DNA from: Eustoma russellianum
Lineage: Eukaryota > Streptophyta > Magnoliopsida > Gentianales > Gentianaceae
Assembly (NCBI GenBank): GCA_036186865.1
Contig: AP025053.1
Location: 35,084,477-35,148,476 of the forward strand
Direction: 5' to 3'
Length of the DNA: 64,000 bases
Part shown: piece after piece, positions 9,550 through 20,715 of the stretch
Layout of the letters: the number at the start of each line of letters is the position of its first letter
Position numbering within the stretch: position 1 is the first letter of the stretch
Notes under the pieces: generated by a model
Seen by the model: the letters and a program-made list of their open reading frames with translations, nothing else
Told to the model about the DNA's origin: nothing
Databases searched by the model: none
Position numbers and translations under genes: made by a program

Positions 9550-10854
9550 CGCATCAAGATGGGACGATCCACCCTACAAAATCAATGCCTCTGGAATTCA
9601 ATCTCCTATAGGGTCAAAACTATAGCTACAAGTGCATTTCATTCAATGGAATCAGGGAATATGATGCACATAGCTTGTATGGTTTTACCGAGACCATAGC
9701 AACTCATAAGGCTCTTCAAGGGCTTCAAGGAAACCGCCCTTTTATTTTATTGCGCTCAACTTTTGTCGGTTCAGGCCACTACACTGAACATTGGACAGGG
9801 GATAACAAAGGCACTTGGGATGATCTCAAGTATTCAACATCAACAGTGTTAAATTTTGGCTTTTTTGGAGTTCCAATGGTTGGTTCAGATATATGTAGAT
9901 TCTATCCTGCACCTACTGAAGTACTTTTTAACCGTTTGATTGAAGTTGGAGCATTCTGTCCCTTCTCTAGAGATCATGCAAACTTTTACTCCCCAAGACA
10001 AGAACTTTATCAATGGGAAACAGTGGCAGAGTCAGCTAGAAATGCTTTAGGCATGAGATACAAGTTGCTTCCTTATCTTTACACATTGAGCTATGAAGCA
10101 CATACCAGTGGCGCCCCGATAGCTAGACCATTGTTCTTTACATTCCCAAGTCTCACTGAATGTTAAGGATTAAGCACCCAATTCTTTATAGGAATAATTG
10201 TCATGGTCTAGCCAGTGCTCGAGCCTAACGTGACCAAGGTCAAGGCTTTCTTCCCCCCTGGTTCTTGGTACAGTTTATTCAACATGACACAAGCCATTGT
10301 CTCAAAAGAAGCTCAATATCTCACACTTGATTGCTCAATATCTCACACTTGATGCTTCATTAAATGTGTTAAATGTGCATTTGCATGAAAATGCCATTAT
10401 AGCAGTGCAACAAGGCGGAACGCTATCAAAGGATGCAAGGGCTACTCTTTTCACCCTTATAGTGGCCTTCCCAGTAGGTGCTAGTGAAGGAGAAGCCAAA
10501 GGTAAGCTTTTCGTCGACGATGATGAGCTACCAAAGAAGAAACTTGGAGATGGAACAATGAAGATTTGGTCAGATGTCCCAGAAGCCAAATTTGCATTAG
10601 ATCAAGCTTTGATCATTGAGAAAGTGATTGTGTTAGGTTCTAGTGGTGTTGGAGGTGGATTTGCAATGGAGGTCGATGGGAACCCATTTTCAGATGTTTC
10701 TGAAGTTGGATTTAATCAGAATCAGCTGAATTTTCCGTATTATTTTACAGGGTGGAGGAGATTTGAAGACCAACATGATGGTTGAGGTCAATGGATTGAA
10801 TTTCTTGTTCGGAAAAAGTTCAAAATGTCCTGGAAAATTGGTATCCAGGGCTGA
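9550..10854 (+). pseudogene. GH31 alpha-glucosidase pseudogene (C-terminal half)
   Basis: The frame from about 9557 reads DDPPYKINASG, then after a 1-base deletion near 9640 continues EYDAHSLYGFTETIATHKAL, RPFILLRSTFVGSGHYTEHW, TGDNKGTWDDL and VPMVGSDICRFYPAPTE. These are the hallmarks of plant GH31 alpha-glucosidases, including the acid/base Asp in HWTGDN. The frame is ended by TAA at 10164-10166 and TAG near 10210, and a 22-bp tandem duplication at 10311-10353 shifts it again. Downstream are GSWYSLFNMTQAIVSKEAQY, AIIAVQQGG, KGKLFVDDDELP and a C-terminus KKFKMSWKIGIQG ending at TGA 10852-10854. The N-terminal half with the nucleophile motif is absent. No intron is visible, so it may be one large exon or a retrocopy. 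Confidence 0.85.
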
Positions 10855-12202
10855 GTTGAAAATTCGTAATAATAGTCATGCTTTTTGTGATTTTGAATGA
10901 TTTGGTTGTTATATCCGACTTTCATATCCCATTATAGCCAGTAATCTTTAAGGCAATGGGTTAATGTTATTGTTGTTAGAAGAAAATTTATATTGTAATG
11001 AGGCATCATCGTCATTGGTCTAAGTAATCGTTAATGTTATGATACATTATATAATATGAGAAAAACTTGTTAAACGATTGTCAGACCAAGTGATGTTGTA
11101 ACAATGTTATATATGGTTAAAATAAAGGCGTATCCTTTTACCATATATTCTCTGTGGGCAAAATTTTCTGCACAATTAATGAAATGATTCGTAGAGAAAC
11201 AACGTCATAAGTCTATAATGACTTGATTGTAGAAAGATTTGCTTAAGCTTCTTGAATGATACATGATTGGCATTGCCATCTTGTGCCAAGTTGAACATTT
11301 AGTAGTACATTGTTCTCATTATATGTGTCAAGAAAAAACGAAACAAGAGGCAAAGAAATTACTCCAAAAAAAAATAAAAATCATGGACGCTGTTTATAGG
11401 GACATGTCATGTCGCATAAGATATTAAAGTCACTTTAATTTGATTGCTTGGATATATTCCACTCATATCTCATAAGAAAATTTAACATAAAATTGTTTAT
11501 TGCGTCAAATCAATTATAAGATAGATAAGTCAGAAAATTATAAGAAAAAAGAGATAATGACGTATAAAAGATAACAAATATATTTTCCCCCCCTTTTCTT
11601 CTCTTTCCGTACTTATTATGCTTATCTAGCTATCGATTCTTTTAAATAATAGCTTCTCCATTTAATACGCTACAAGGACTTTATAGTTGAAGAGAAAATA
11701 AATTCTTGAGTGTCCGAACTTAGTTAGTGATTGTCATAAAATGTATTACTAATTGCTTGAGTTCCAAGTAAAGCTCCTTCTACCTGTGCGATGAGTGTGT
11801 GGTCCTTCCCTCTTTGGCAAACCAAGTAATAGAAAACATGCAATATAATCCACAAGTAAGCCGGGCCCAATATTCACGCAAGATCCATGAACCTTAGCCC
11901 GATGTTTTCTTTTTTGTTTTTGTCCGATGTTTTAAGTGTTTCACAACATAAGTCTTATGGTACTCTTGACAAAATTAAATGTTGTCACATAAGATTTAAC
12001 TTATATATAATTTAAAAGATGATTGGCCAAATCAGAGAGCCTACATATATCATATACATTTAATTGGTTAAATATTAACTTGTTGTACTTGCTCTAGAAA
12101 CATTATAAAATTTGTCGTTTCAAAAGGTAAAATATGAACCTAAATTCATGCAAACAACTTGAGTTGTTATTCAATGTGTCTATGGTACTGAAAAGAGGTT
12201 CA
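10855..12202. other. AT-rich intergenic stretch, no feature recognised
   Basis: About 1.35 kb after the GH31 remnant. It is AT-rich with short homopolymer runs. I found no long frame with codon bias, no SINE signature and no clear inverted repeat. Confidence 0.4.
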
Positions 12203-12372
12203 GATCTGGAGAGGTAAAGGTAAGACAAAATATGAAGCCTCCAATTACGCGTCGTAACATGTAAAAAAGTAGTTTTTTAAAGAAGATGGTGCTGCTCTTT
12301 TTTAAAAAAAATACTGCTTTTTTACACATGGCGACGCGTGATTTGAGGTCCATTTTCTTTAGCCTCCACTGA
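12203..12372. mobile_element. MITE with CGCGTCG arms, copy 1
   Basis: Imperfect inverted arms: cctccaattacgcgtcg near 12239 and gcgacgcgtgatttgagg near 12330, with T/A-rich runs between, and outer arms containing tagcctcca. It belongs with the better preserved copy at 13971-14140. No target duplication was established. Confidence 0.55.
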
Positions 12373-12491
12373 AAAGTTGTTTTTCATCCGATATGTATAA
12401 TAACAGCATTAAATAGTTACTAGTGGGTAGGTAAATCAAACACACACATACTATTTTTGAAGTCCTTAAATGTTTCACCCCTCAAAGGTGC

Positions 12492-12631
12492 GGATAGGAT
12501 CATCTCACCACACTTTTCCTCACTCCACTCCCCATCATGTGACACGTGGCAACAGAATCAACCCCTCTGCTATCACGTGTCACGCGGTCACGAATACGGT
12601 GACGGTTTTACGGTGAGGGGATCCTAACCCT
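12492..12631. mobile_element. CACGTG hairpin MITE, copy 2 (140 bp)
   Basis: The flanks carry caaaggtgc (12483-12491) and caacggtgc (12632-12640), a 9-bp duplication with one mismatch. The arms contain tgacacgtggcaacag and ctgctatcacgtgtca; the ends read ggataggatcatctcacc and ggtgaggggatcctaaccc. The central GGTGGTGAGG loop of the other copies is lost. Confidence 0.7.
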
Positions 12632-12792
12632 CAACGGTGCATGCAGAACCGTTAACATCAACATGATGAGGCAGTACAATTGACCAGCGAAACGTATACA
12701 TGCGTCGAAAAGTTTTAATTCAAAACTTAAAAATACGTACTTTATGAAAATGTATTAATGATCCACACCATACACTAAGAAGTGTTTGATGC

Positions 12793-12976
12793 GAGATGGG
12801 ATCTCCTCACCGAAAATAGAGTGCGGTGACGCGTAACCGCGCGACACGTGGCAGCAAGAGGGGGTGGTGAGGCTAGATGAGGGTTACCCGCATCTAGCCT
12901 TACCACCCCTTTTTGCTGTCACGTGTCGCGTGGTCACAAAGGGAGTGAGGAAAGTGGGGTTAGGAGATCTCAACCC
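12793..12976. mobile_element. CACGTG hairpin MITE, copy 3 (184 bp)
   Basis: The 9-bp target duplication is gtttgatgc (12784-12792) and gtttcatgc (12977-12985). Inverted ends: gagatgggatctcctcacc and gggttaggagatctcaaccc. The centre has gacacgtggcagcaa ... ggtggtgaggctagatg and the mirrored arm tttgctgtcacgtgtc. Open frames across it are an artefact of the palindrome. Confidence 0.75.
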
Positions 12977-12985
12977 GTTTCATGC

Positions 12986-13970
12986 ACCTGTATATGAAAA
13001 TCAACGTAACAAGGTGGAACCATTTATAACTATGGACAGGTTTTAATTCAAAATCTAGAAGTACGTTACGAAAATTTAATAATCATTCATACACTAACGC
13101 GTGTTTCATGCATGTATACATGATGTAGTGTGATTGATTCAAATAACCTGTAAATTTCTTAGATTAAAAAATTGATAAACCTTAACTTAAAATTTATGTA
13201 TCTCGGTTTATGGGTTTCAATTTAATGACGGTTCTAGTTCTGGTAGTGGATTTATCTGGTACGGTTTATGTTTTGGTTTATGTTTGTAAACATAAAAAAA
13301 TTAAGTTTTTCTAAACATATTACTAACGGTTATTTACTATAAATATAATTTGATAAAAAAGAGACTTGAGCTTGACTTTGATGGCTAATATTTTAAAATT
13401 TAGTTAATGAACTTAAACATTTTATGTATTCTTTTTGTTTTGAGTAACCAAATTTCACATAACGTTATTACTTGTTATCGTATCTTAATTAATCAATAAG
13501 TTCCAAGCTTAGTTGCATTAAAAACTAAAGTGGTTTTATATCTCAATATGCTTATTCACATTTGTGTTTTCATATATCATGTTGGAACGGATAAACATAT
13601 ATAGGAATAATGATAAACATACTGTATAAAATTTTACATTACAAATATTTTATAAAAATGGTACGGACAAGATTTATAAATTATGCAATACATTATAATT
13701 TTCTTAATTAAAGAACCGCCGGTTTGAAACCTTTTCGTTATGGCCAGTTTTGATAGGTCCTGGTCAAACATAAAGTGCCATTTCTCAAATCTAAATCTAA
13801 ACCTAATATTATGGTTTTAGTTACAATTTGATGACGTTTCATTTTATCCCATTCTGATTCCGATTTAAAACCAAAAATAGCCATGTGGGGTATTCGATTG
13901 TTCATAAGCCAGAAATATGAATGGCGTGATAAGACTTTAGCTTGGACAGACTTCCAGTCACAAATAGCGG
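12986..13970. other. AT-rich intergenic stretch
   Basis: No gene or clear repeat structure. It contains several runs of sequence like ttggtttatg/ggtttatggg that look like simple degenerate repeats of low complexity. Confidence 0.4.
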
Positions 13971-14140
13971 ATGAGATCTTAAGAGGCTAAAAGTGAGGTT
14001 TCCAGTTACGCGTCGCCACGTGTACAAAAGCAAATGGACGCTGCAATTTTTTTTATTTAAAAAAACTGATTTTGTACATGTGGCGACGCGTGATTGGAGG
14101 CCTGACTTTTATCCTCACTTTTAGCCTCCTAGGATCTCAT
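13971..14140. mobile_element. MITE with CGCGTCG arms, copy 2 (about 170 bp)
   Basis: Terminal arms match as inverted repeats: atgagatcttaagaggctaa and the reverse complement of ttagcctcctaggatctcat, extending through aaaagtgagg. Inner arms: ttacgcgtcgccacgtgtac and gtacatgtggcgacgcgtga. The central loop is T-rich. No clear target duplication, so the superfamily is not assigned. The inner arm includes CCACGTG. Confidence 0.7.
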
Positions 14141-14184
14141 ATGCACAAAGAGTGCGTACCTCACTAGAATTAAAAATATGTTTT

Positions 14185-14290
14185 TATGCATTAGAATCCC
14201 GTGTTTACATAAGGTTTATAGAAAAATTAGATTGTTTCGCGATTTGATGTACATAGCTTACCTTATACTTTACGCAGTATTATGTTTCCA
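14185..14290 (-). repeat. SINE family B, partial
   Basis: Reverse complement of the SINE-B 3' half is seen in cattagaatcccgtgtttac, ttagattgtttcgcgatttg and cttaccttatactttacgca. The head is absent. Confidence 0.55.
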
Positions 14291-14719
14291 TGTGTATAAT
14301 TGAGTTTTCTTTAATGCATGGATCTTATTTTTAGGACATAATAATCAATCTAACGGTTACATTTAGAATATTATCAAATTTTCTTAAAAGTCGATAGTTT
14401 AAACCTCCTTATCTTTGTCGAAAAGAGTTTTTTTTTTCTCATGAATGAAATTTGTACATAACTTAAATGTCACTTTTGGATAGTTCTTGAAAGATTATGC
14501 GTAATATGTCAATTGATAGATCAAACTCGCGCAGTGTTGAAATGATCACATTGACAATGAGTGTGACAGATAAATTTCAAAAACAAAAAGTGACGGTTAG
14601 TCAGCAACATTTTATAAATTATTTGGAGGTTAATGATAGCTTAATATGGTCTCTATTTATTATTTCATCTATAACTCATCTTAGTGAGATTTAAATGTTC
14701 AATTGTCGTATTAAATGGA

Positions 14720-14903
14720 GTACGCGCCTTGAAACAAATGGTAATGTCGCTCCTTTGTGATCTTAAGGTCACGAGTTCGAACCGTGAAAACAGCCTCTTG
14801 CACAAAGTGTAAGGTAAGACCGCGTACGTCATATTGCCAAGCGATCCGGCCTCTTTTTGAACTCTGCACAAACACATGAGCCTAGTGCATTGGAAACGCG
14901 ATG
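14720..14903 (+). repeat. SINE family B (Au-like), full length, with 18-bp TSD
   Basis: The flanks attgtcgtattaaatgga (14702-14719) and attgtcgtatcaaatgga (14904-14921) differ at one base. The 184-bp element has box A-like caaatggtaatgtcgctcc, box B ggttcgaa-type (acgagttcgaaccg), then gtaaggtaagaccgcgtacg, aagcgatccggcctc and gagcctagtgcattgg. That order is the Au SINE type known from many angiosperms. This is the family reference copy here. Confidence 0.88.
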
Positions 14904-15189
14904 ATTGTCGTATCAAATGGAAGGTAACGATAATACCACCTGTTTTCACATATTATACGAGATGGTGAGAGATGACTCATCTCATCCACACTTTATGCAA
15001 CCATTCATATAATGATTATGATGTTAAACATCACTTGATCTCATATGTTACTGTAATATTTGTATATCAATATTTCACAGTTGTGAAATAGAATTTAAAA
15101 TAGTCGATATGAATAATTGTTTTTTGTTAATCAAATATGTAGAATACATACGTATAATATATATGAGGTTCTCATTTGTGACCAATTAT

Positions 15190-15465
15190 TTCCATTTTTA
15201 ATGGAGTAAATGACACACTCTACATTGACTTTGGAATATAATGGAATCAAGCAAAATGACTCACTAAATTGGCTACAGTTCTTATATTATGAAGTAGCAG
15301 TTGATCGAGACACATTGACCTAATTTTCATTATAGGTCATTGGAAAACAACATCTGTGTGTTTCTAACACATGAGTATGCTTGCGTACATCTAACCTCCT
15401 CATACTTCGCTATAGGCACGAGCCTCTAAGACAATGGAGTAATTGTGTTATTGTTATATTTGTGA
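15190..15465 (+). repeat. SINE-like family D with TTG-type tail
   Basis: Reads atggagtaaatgacacactc, actttggaatataatggaat, tcactaaattggctacag, gtagcagttgatcgagacac, aacatctgtgtgtttctaac, ttgcgtacatctaacc and a tail attgtgttattgtta. The same order is found on the minus strand at 35470-35740. No tRNA-like boxes were recognised, so it may be a SINE with a non-tRNA or eroded head. Confidence 0.6.
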
Positions 15466-15944
15466 CCAATTGTCAAATGATCAATAACCATGTAAAAATT
15501 CTGAACCATCAAACATGACTCATGAAAAGATGTCCACATGTGAAAAGTCAAGCCACGTTGTACAGTAACTTTAGCCTTTTCCCCTGTAATTTTGGCGGGA
15601 AAAGAGTGAAAGGTGTGCTCCACGTAGACCAGCTGTGGCGGGAAACAGAAGCAACTGGGTTGGTCCACTCATCTTCACTTGCGTACAGAACTTTACCGCC
15701 TCCACCCATCATCATGATCCCGCCATTTATGTGGTCAACATACATCACACCATCAACTGTCAGAAAAACTCTTATTTAAACTTTTAAATATTATTTTCTT
15801 GTATCGAAAATAACACCTTTTTCTGAATGGAATATATTTTGCATGCATCATGTACATGGGCATAGATGCTCTTGTGGATGTACATGGAAATAACAATGTT
15901 AAATTTGTCAGAGCATGCAATGAACCGGGCGGTCACGTGACCCT
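15466..15944. other. Intergenic, nothing recognised
   Basis: Overlapping 60-85-codon frames on both strands around 15.43-15.78 kb are short and lack any recognisable domain. They mirror one another and look like chance frames. Confidence 0.4.
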
Positions 15945-15953
15945 GCCGGAGCG

Positions 15954-16131
15954 GGAACGAGATCCTCTAACCCCCTCCCTCTCACCCTCTTTGGGACCGC
16001 TCGCCACGTGGCACACATGAGGGTGGTGAGGCTAGGTGCGGGTGACCCTCACCCAGCTTCATCACCCCCTATGTGCCACGTGTCAAAGGGTCATTCAATA
16101 CCCCTTAAAGGAGGTCAGGAGATCCAGATCC
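15954..16131. mobile_element. CACGTG hairpin MITE, copy 4, perfect 9-bp TSD
   Basis: GCCGGAGCG is repeated exactly at 15945-15953 and 16132-16140. Element ends: ggaacgagatcctctaaccc and ggtcaggagatccagatcc. Arms: cgccacgtggcacacatga and tatgtgccacgtgtc around ggtggtgaggctaggtgcgg. This is the cleanest evidence for the family's 9-bp duplication. Confidence 0.85.
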
Positions 16132-16140
16132 GCCGGAGCG

Positions 16141-17145
16141 ACATATATGTCATTTTCACGGAAAAAGGCGTTGCAATTAAATATGCCGCCTAACAAACCT
16201 TTTTTTGCTTCAAGAAATAATATCAGTTTTTTTGACGCCTAATACTAATCAGTTTGATTTGGTGATTTCAACAGACTTTTATTAGCAAAATAAATCGACA
16301 AAATTTTATTAGTAATTGATCCGTTACATTATTGAGCATAGACAAACAAAGAGTCCTAGACGTAACTTAAATAGTATTCAGATAATAGATTATATCTAAA
16401 GTTACTAGTTTGAATTTTGACAGTCGTGGTATAGATGTTTGAGTCCTCTCATCAACTCTTTATATCAGAGTAGGGTTAGGCTCAGAAAACTTGTAGACAT
16501 CAAGTCCTAAACCTCTTACTTAAATGACTGCTGAGTGGCCTGATTTACATAGTTCACGCAATTCTTTAATGCTTGAACTATGGAAACACTTAAGTGGGGG
16601 TATGACCTTGGCACCAAAGAAGGCGAAACATATATGGTATTATTTTACTTTTCATTTTGTCTACGAGTATTAGCGACTGTCTATCTAAGTACCAACTGAA
16701 TCTTGTTTTGGAGATGATGAGACTGTTTTAATTGCAAATGGGGGTGAGGGAGGAGGAAAATACACTAAGAGCCCTTATGACATATCTAAGTTTCTATTGT
16801 GGCATGGTCTTTGCAATAGAAAGACACATTTTTGAAACAGGACACATGCAGCATGAGTGCAACACTGCTGTCTGATTCACTATTAGTTTGAGCTTTAGCA
16901 TCTGATCCAATTGGTTCAAAAATTAATTGGTCCAGTTTGTATTGGGTACTTTGTTTTGGTTGTCTAATAAAAAAAACGTTACCAATCTAAATTTTTGTAC
17001 ATACAAAACTATTTTAAAATAAGGCAGTAGACTTTTCTAGTCAGCACTATGAAAATGCACCAAAAGATGGTTCTCGATCTCGAGGCAGACATGACACATG
17101 ATTTAGTTTAGGCGTTGTCATAATTGTCTCGGTAGATAATCACTA
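16141..17145. other. Intergenic, nothing recognised
   Basis: About 1 kb of AT-rich sequence without a coding frame, SINE signature or paired ends that I can see. Confidence 0.4.
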
Positions 17146-17340
17146 GGGGTTGGGTCTTTCCCTTGTGATGTTTCGGTGACGTTGGGGAAGTGATACACGC
17201 GACCAATGACGGAGGACACGTGTATATTGTGTCAGCCTCTTTTTTTTTTGTTTTTCAGTTTTGTTATGTGTCAGTCTCTTATTGGTCGCGTGTATAGCGT
17301 CCTCTTGCCACGCGTCACCGACACCTATTTGGTCTTTTCC
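17146..17340. mobile_element. Inverted-repeat element with ATACACGCGACCAAT arms
   Basis: The 15-mer atacacgcgaccaat at 17193-17207 has its exact reverse complement at 17281-17295, and outer arms cggtgac/gtcaccg flank them. One arm is followed by gaggacacgtgta. It resembles a small MITE, but I cannot fix the ends or a target duplication. Confidence 0.5.
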
Positions 17341-17345
17341 TCGTT

Positions 17346-17989
17346 TGTTTTCTATATTTTTTTTTTTACTTTTACACTGTTTCATCACATAAAAAAAATA
17401 ATGTTTAAAAAAATAACGTCACGTTTTCTAAAAGCTAATTACATTATATTAAAGAATATATTACGAAAATCAAGATAAATACCATGTTGTATATATTATA
17501 CTATACATATTGAAAATCTATTTTACATTACTAAAATCTAGTAAAATCAAAAGCTGAAAGAAAAAGATTTAATCGCTTTTTCTTTCAATCGATTTTTAGC
17601 TGTTACACAAAACCGTTAACATTTTTAAATTAACGGTTTTTATCCAAATCTTTTAATTTGTTGTACGAAATGCACGTTTGTATGATTGACGATAATTAGA
17701 GAAACAACATTGTGGTAATTTGATGACCAAAATAGATATTTAGTCCAACAAATTAAAAAGATATAGGTACAAACTGAAATTTTTAAAAATTTTAAATATT
17801 TTGTACAACAAATGCAAAACTTCTAAATAAAAAATGTAGCTAACTTGAAAAAAAATGGTTTGGATATACGCCTTTTTTAAGTGGTTAATATACAGCCACC
17901 TTCAAAATTATCCACATTTTTAGATTTACATTATATGTAAAGCTATAAAGACAAAAGCGACATAAGTCTTTGTCATTAGAGATTCAATT
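17346..17989. other. Intergenic, AT-rich
   Basis: Low-complexity AT-rich sequence. A short imperfect hairpin (gctgaaagaaaaagattta and its complement near 17555-17600) is visible. No gene. Confidence 0.4.
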
Positions 17990-18092
17990 TTTTGAGAGGG
18001 ATATATCAAAATAATACAAGACAACAATATCCAATATATTCCAACAATAGTAAAAGATATTGTTAGGATGTGGAGATGAAAGCCAGGGAAAG
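17990..18092 (-). repeat. SINE family C, 3' part
   Basis: The plus strand shows the reverse complement of the family C end: acaacaatatccaatatatt, ccaacaatagtaaaagatat, tgttaggatgtggagatgaa. It abuts the left end of the duplicated segment A. Confidence 0.55.
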
Positions 18093-18409
18093 AATAACTT
18101 CTTTTCAATAGATAGAGACTTTACTTTCAGTGAGACACTCAACTCTATTTGTACCTACATATATAACACAATAATAGAAATATGGTGGGCTTTTATACTT
18201 ATAAAGAGATTTAGTAGAGATATATAAAAAGAATGTGTAGAAAAAATCTTAAGAAAACGTATTTACAACTCGAAAGACGATAAAACATACTACGTGATCA
18301 AGATTAATTATCTTGGCTTGTTCAGTTAATAATTTATGTTAGGGGAACTGTAAGGGCGAGTTTAATATAGAGATAAATTTATCAGTTATACAACATCAAC
18401 AACATTACT

Positions 18410-18640
18410 TAATTGATTTAGAGGCTTCCGCCTATGGCGGAGTATGAGGGGTCTGATATACACAACTATACTTATGTGTTAGAAACACACAAATGTTGTT
18501 TCTGTATGATCCATAAGAAAAGTTACGGTGTCGATCAACTGTTACTTAATAATATAAAAAGTGCAGCTAATTTAGTGTGTCATTTTGGTTTATCAGTTAT
18601 AATAAGCTGTAAATTCATCGCAAAACATTTACAAAGCGTG
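18410..18640 (-). repeat. SINE-like family D in segment A
   Basis: Reverse complement of the family D order: acaacatcaacaacattact, ggaggggtctgatat-type gcgtac remnant (atacacaactatac), gtgttagaaacacacaaatg, gtgtcgatcaactgttactt, tgtgtcattttggttt. The copy in B is at 28755-28985. Confidence 0.6.
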
Positions 18641-18734
18641 TGGAAATAGCACTTGTTTTTTGGCAGGTATATCATACGGAGAACATGTGACTTTATATCT
18701 CTAACAATCCAATACAAATAGAGAAGTTAACGCA

Positions 18735-18895
18735 TCCTCTATTTGTTTCAAAAATATTGTTTATATAGTAAAACACGTAATTTAGTTTTAACTTGACAAA
18801 ATATTGTATTAAATGATTTAAATTTTTAGTTTCAATTTGATGTTTGGTCAAATGCTTGTTCGACCAAACGTGACAACATTTTTGAAACGGAGTAA
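18735..18895. mobile_element. Stowaway-like MITE in segment A
   Basis: The ends are inverted: tatttgtttcaaaaatattg on the left and acatttttgaaacggagta on the right, bounded by TA. The GTTTCAAAAAT/ATTTTTGAAACGGAG ends match the CTCCCTCCGTTTC-type termini of Stowaway (Tc1/mariner) MITEs. It was present before the duplication, since B has it at 29090-29250. Confidence 0.6.
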
Positions 18896-20454
18896 TTATT
18901 ATATTATATCAGTAACTTATTTGGTCTAATATGGTTATTATATATTAAAAAATGCAATAAATATTTTTTTTCTAATATCAGGATTTTGATATGTTGCATT
19001 TTTTTAGTGAGAAAGTTATGCTAAACTAGTAAGATATTTCACACTCGATGATAGCATGGTTTGATAATTTTGTGAAGTCAAATTACAATAACAACCACAA
19101 CAAACATACTCAGTATATCCCAACAATAACAAAAATCATCGTTAGGATCTGAGAAGAGTAAGAAATAGGCAATAGGCGATGACACTTCATCCTAACATAA
19201 CATAATGTATTTTTCTCAAATTTACTAATGTGGCATAAATTCTCAAAGCACGTCATCACATGCAACGTGGCTTAACATACACGCATGCCTACAACCCGCT
19301 CTCACTTATAAACCGTGAGTCAAATATGAACATCTGAACTCAGGTGAGGGAAGAAACAATAAATGACCAATCATCATAAACATCTGAACTCATGTGATAA
19401 GAAAGACAATAAAATAGCTCCCATATCATATTTAAATTCGAGCTTGAGGAGATGCTTGTAGCCACATAAAAACTTAAGACAAGTAGTTGTAGTACCTTGT
19501 TTTTATATAACCTATATATATATATATTTGTTAAATTAGTCAATGTAGTATAAATTCTCAACATACCGGAAATGATTGAAAGTCTAATATACCTCGTGAT
19601 GCAGACTAGAAAAATTGAAATTCGTTGCCAAAAAAAGAAAAAAAAAAACCTAGAACAGCACATTAGTCCTGAATCCAATAAGGAAAAAAAAGAACAAATA
19701 ACTCTGAAATTAGATAACGATGAAACAATTCTTAAATCATCAACATAATGCTCAAATGCATTCATATGAAGAAAGAAAAAAAAAACCTCTAAGTTTCGAG
19801 CCCTGTAATTACTGTATTCCATTATAACTTGTAATGGCCTGTTCATAAATAAAATCCCAATGGTATTAAAAAAATGTCTTTAGATGCGTGCAAGAGGTCT
19901 TTAGATGCTCAAAGTTGACTTGTTTCTCTGCATTCAGACAATTATATTATTACAATTTCATCTTTTGACCAGATTTGGCACCTCACTTTGTGCACGCGAT
20001 GCGAACAAATAAGATTGAGAGCAAAAAGAAACAAAGACAATCGTGTGAGATAAGATGCAAAGTCCTTGTACCTCAAGATTCCTCCTAACATGCAAACTTA
20101 TAATTGTCCTTATACATCCCCTAGATTCTAATTTGATTATTAATATCGTTGGACTTTTGTTTCTTCCCATTCCCCATTCGCCCCCAAATCATTAATTATT
20201 GACAAGCATTGCTTAATGGACCACAAACATAACTAAATTATAAATAGTGGGAATCAACCGAAAATGCAAACAAGCTAATTAGTTCATGAGCATTCTAATT
20301 TGGTTTAGTTTTTTATTGATTGGTTATGCGTAGCCATGTTGTATATCAATTTTTCATTGATTTGAAATTCAAAGAGGGAAGGAAAACACTTAGATACTCG
20401 AATAGTTCGCTTACAATTGTATTCGAATATGGAATATATGTAACATCATGTGGA

Positions 20455-20715
20455 ATCAAACTTTCTATTATTTGAGATGAATGTATTGTTTGTTTGTCTC
20501 TCACCTCTTTCCAAACTCTAGCGATAGTTTCTGCTGTCGTTGGCATATACTGGATATGTATTGATTGTCTGTCTCCCACCCTCTCCAGACCCTAACGATA
20601 GTTTTTGCTGTCGTTGGGATATACTAGATAGGTATTTTTTGTCTGCCTCTCACCCTCTCCAGACTCTAGCGATAGCTTTTGCTGTCGTTGGGATATACTG
20701 AATATGTGTTGTTGT
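20455..20715 (+). repeat. Tandem trimer of the SINE-C 3' region (segment A)
   Basis: Three units of about 74 bp follow one another, each with tgtctgtctcccaccctctc-like, ccagactctagcgatag-like and tgctgtcgttgggatatact-like parts; only the last ends in a TTG tail. This is tandem amplification of a SINE end, not three separate insertions. The copy in B (30745-30990) has the same three units. Confidence 0.7.

Noticed and set aside
19340..19846. 168-codon minus-strand frame
   Set aside because: Phe/Ser-rich translation of A-rich DNA; broken in the duplicated copy at 29.9 kb.
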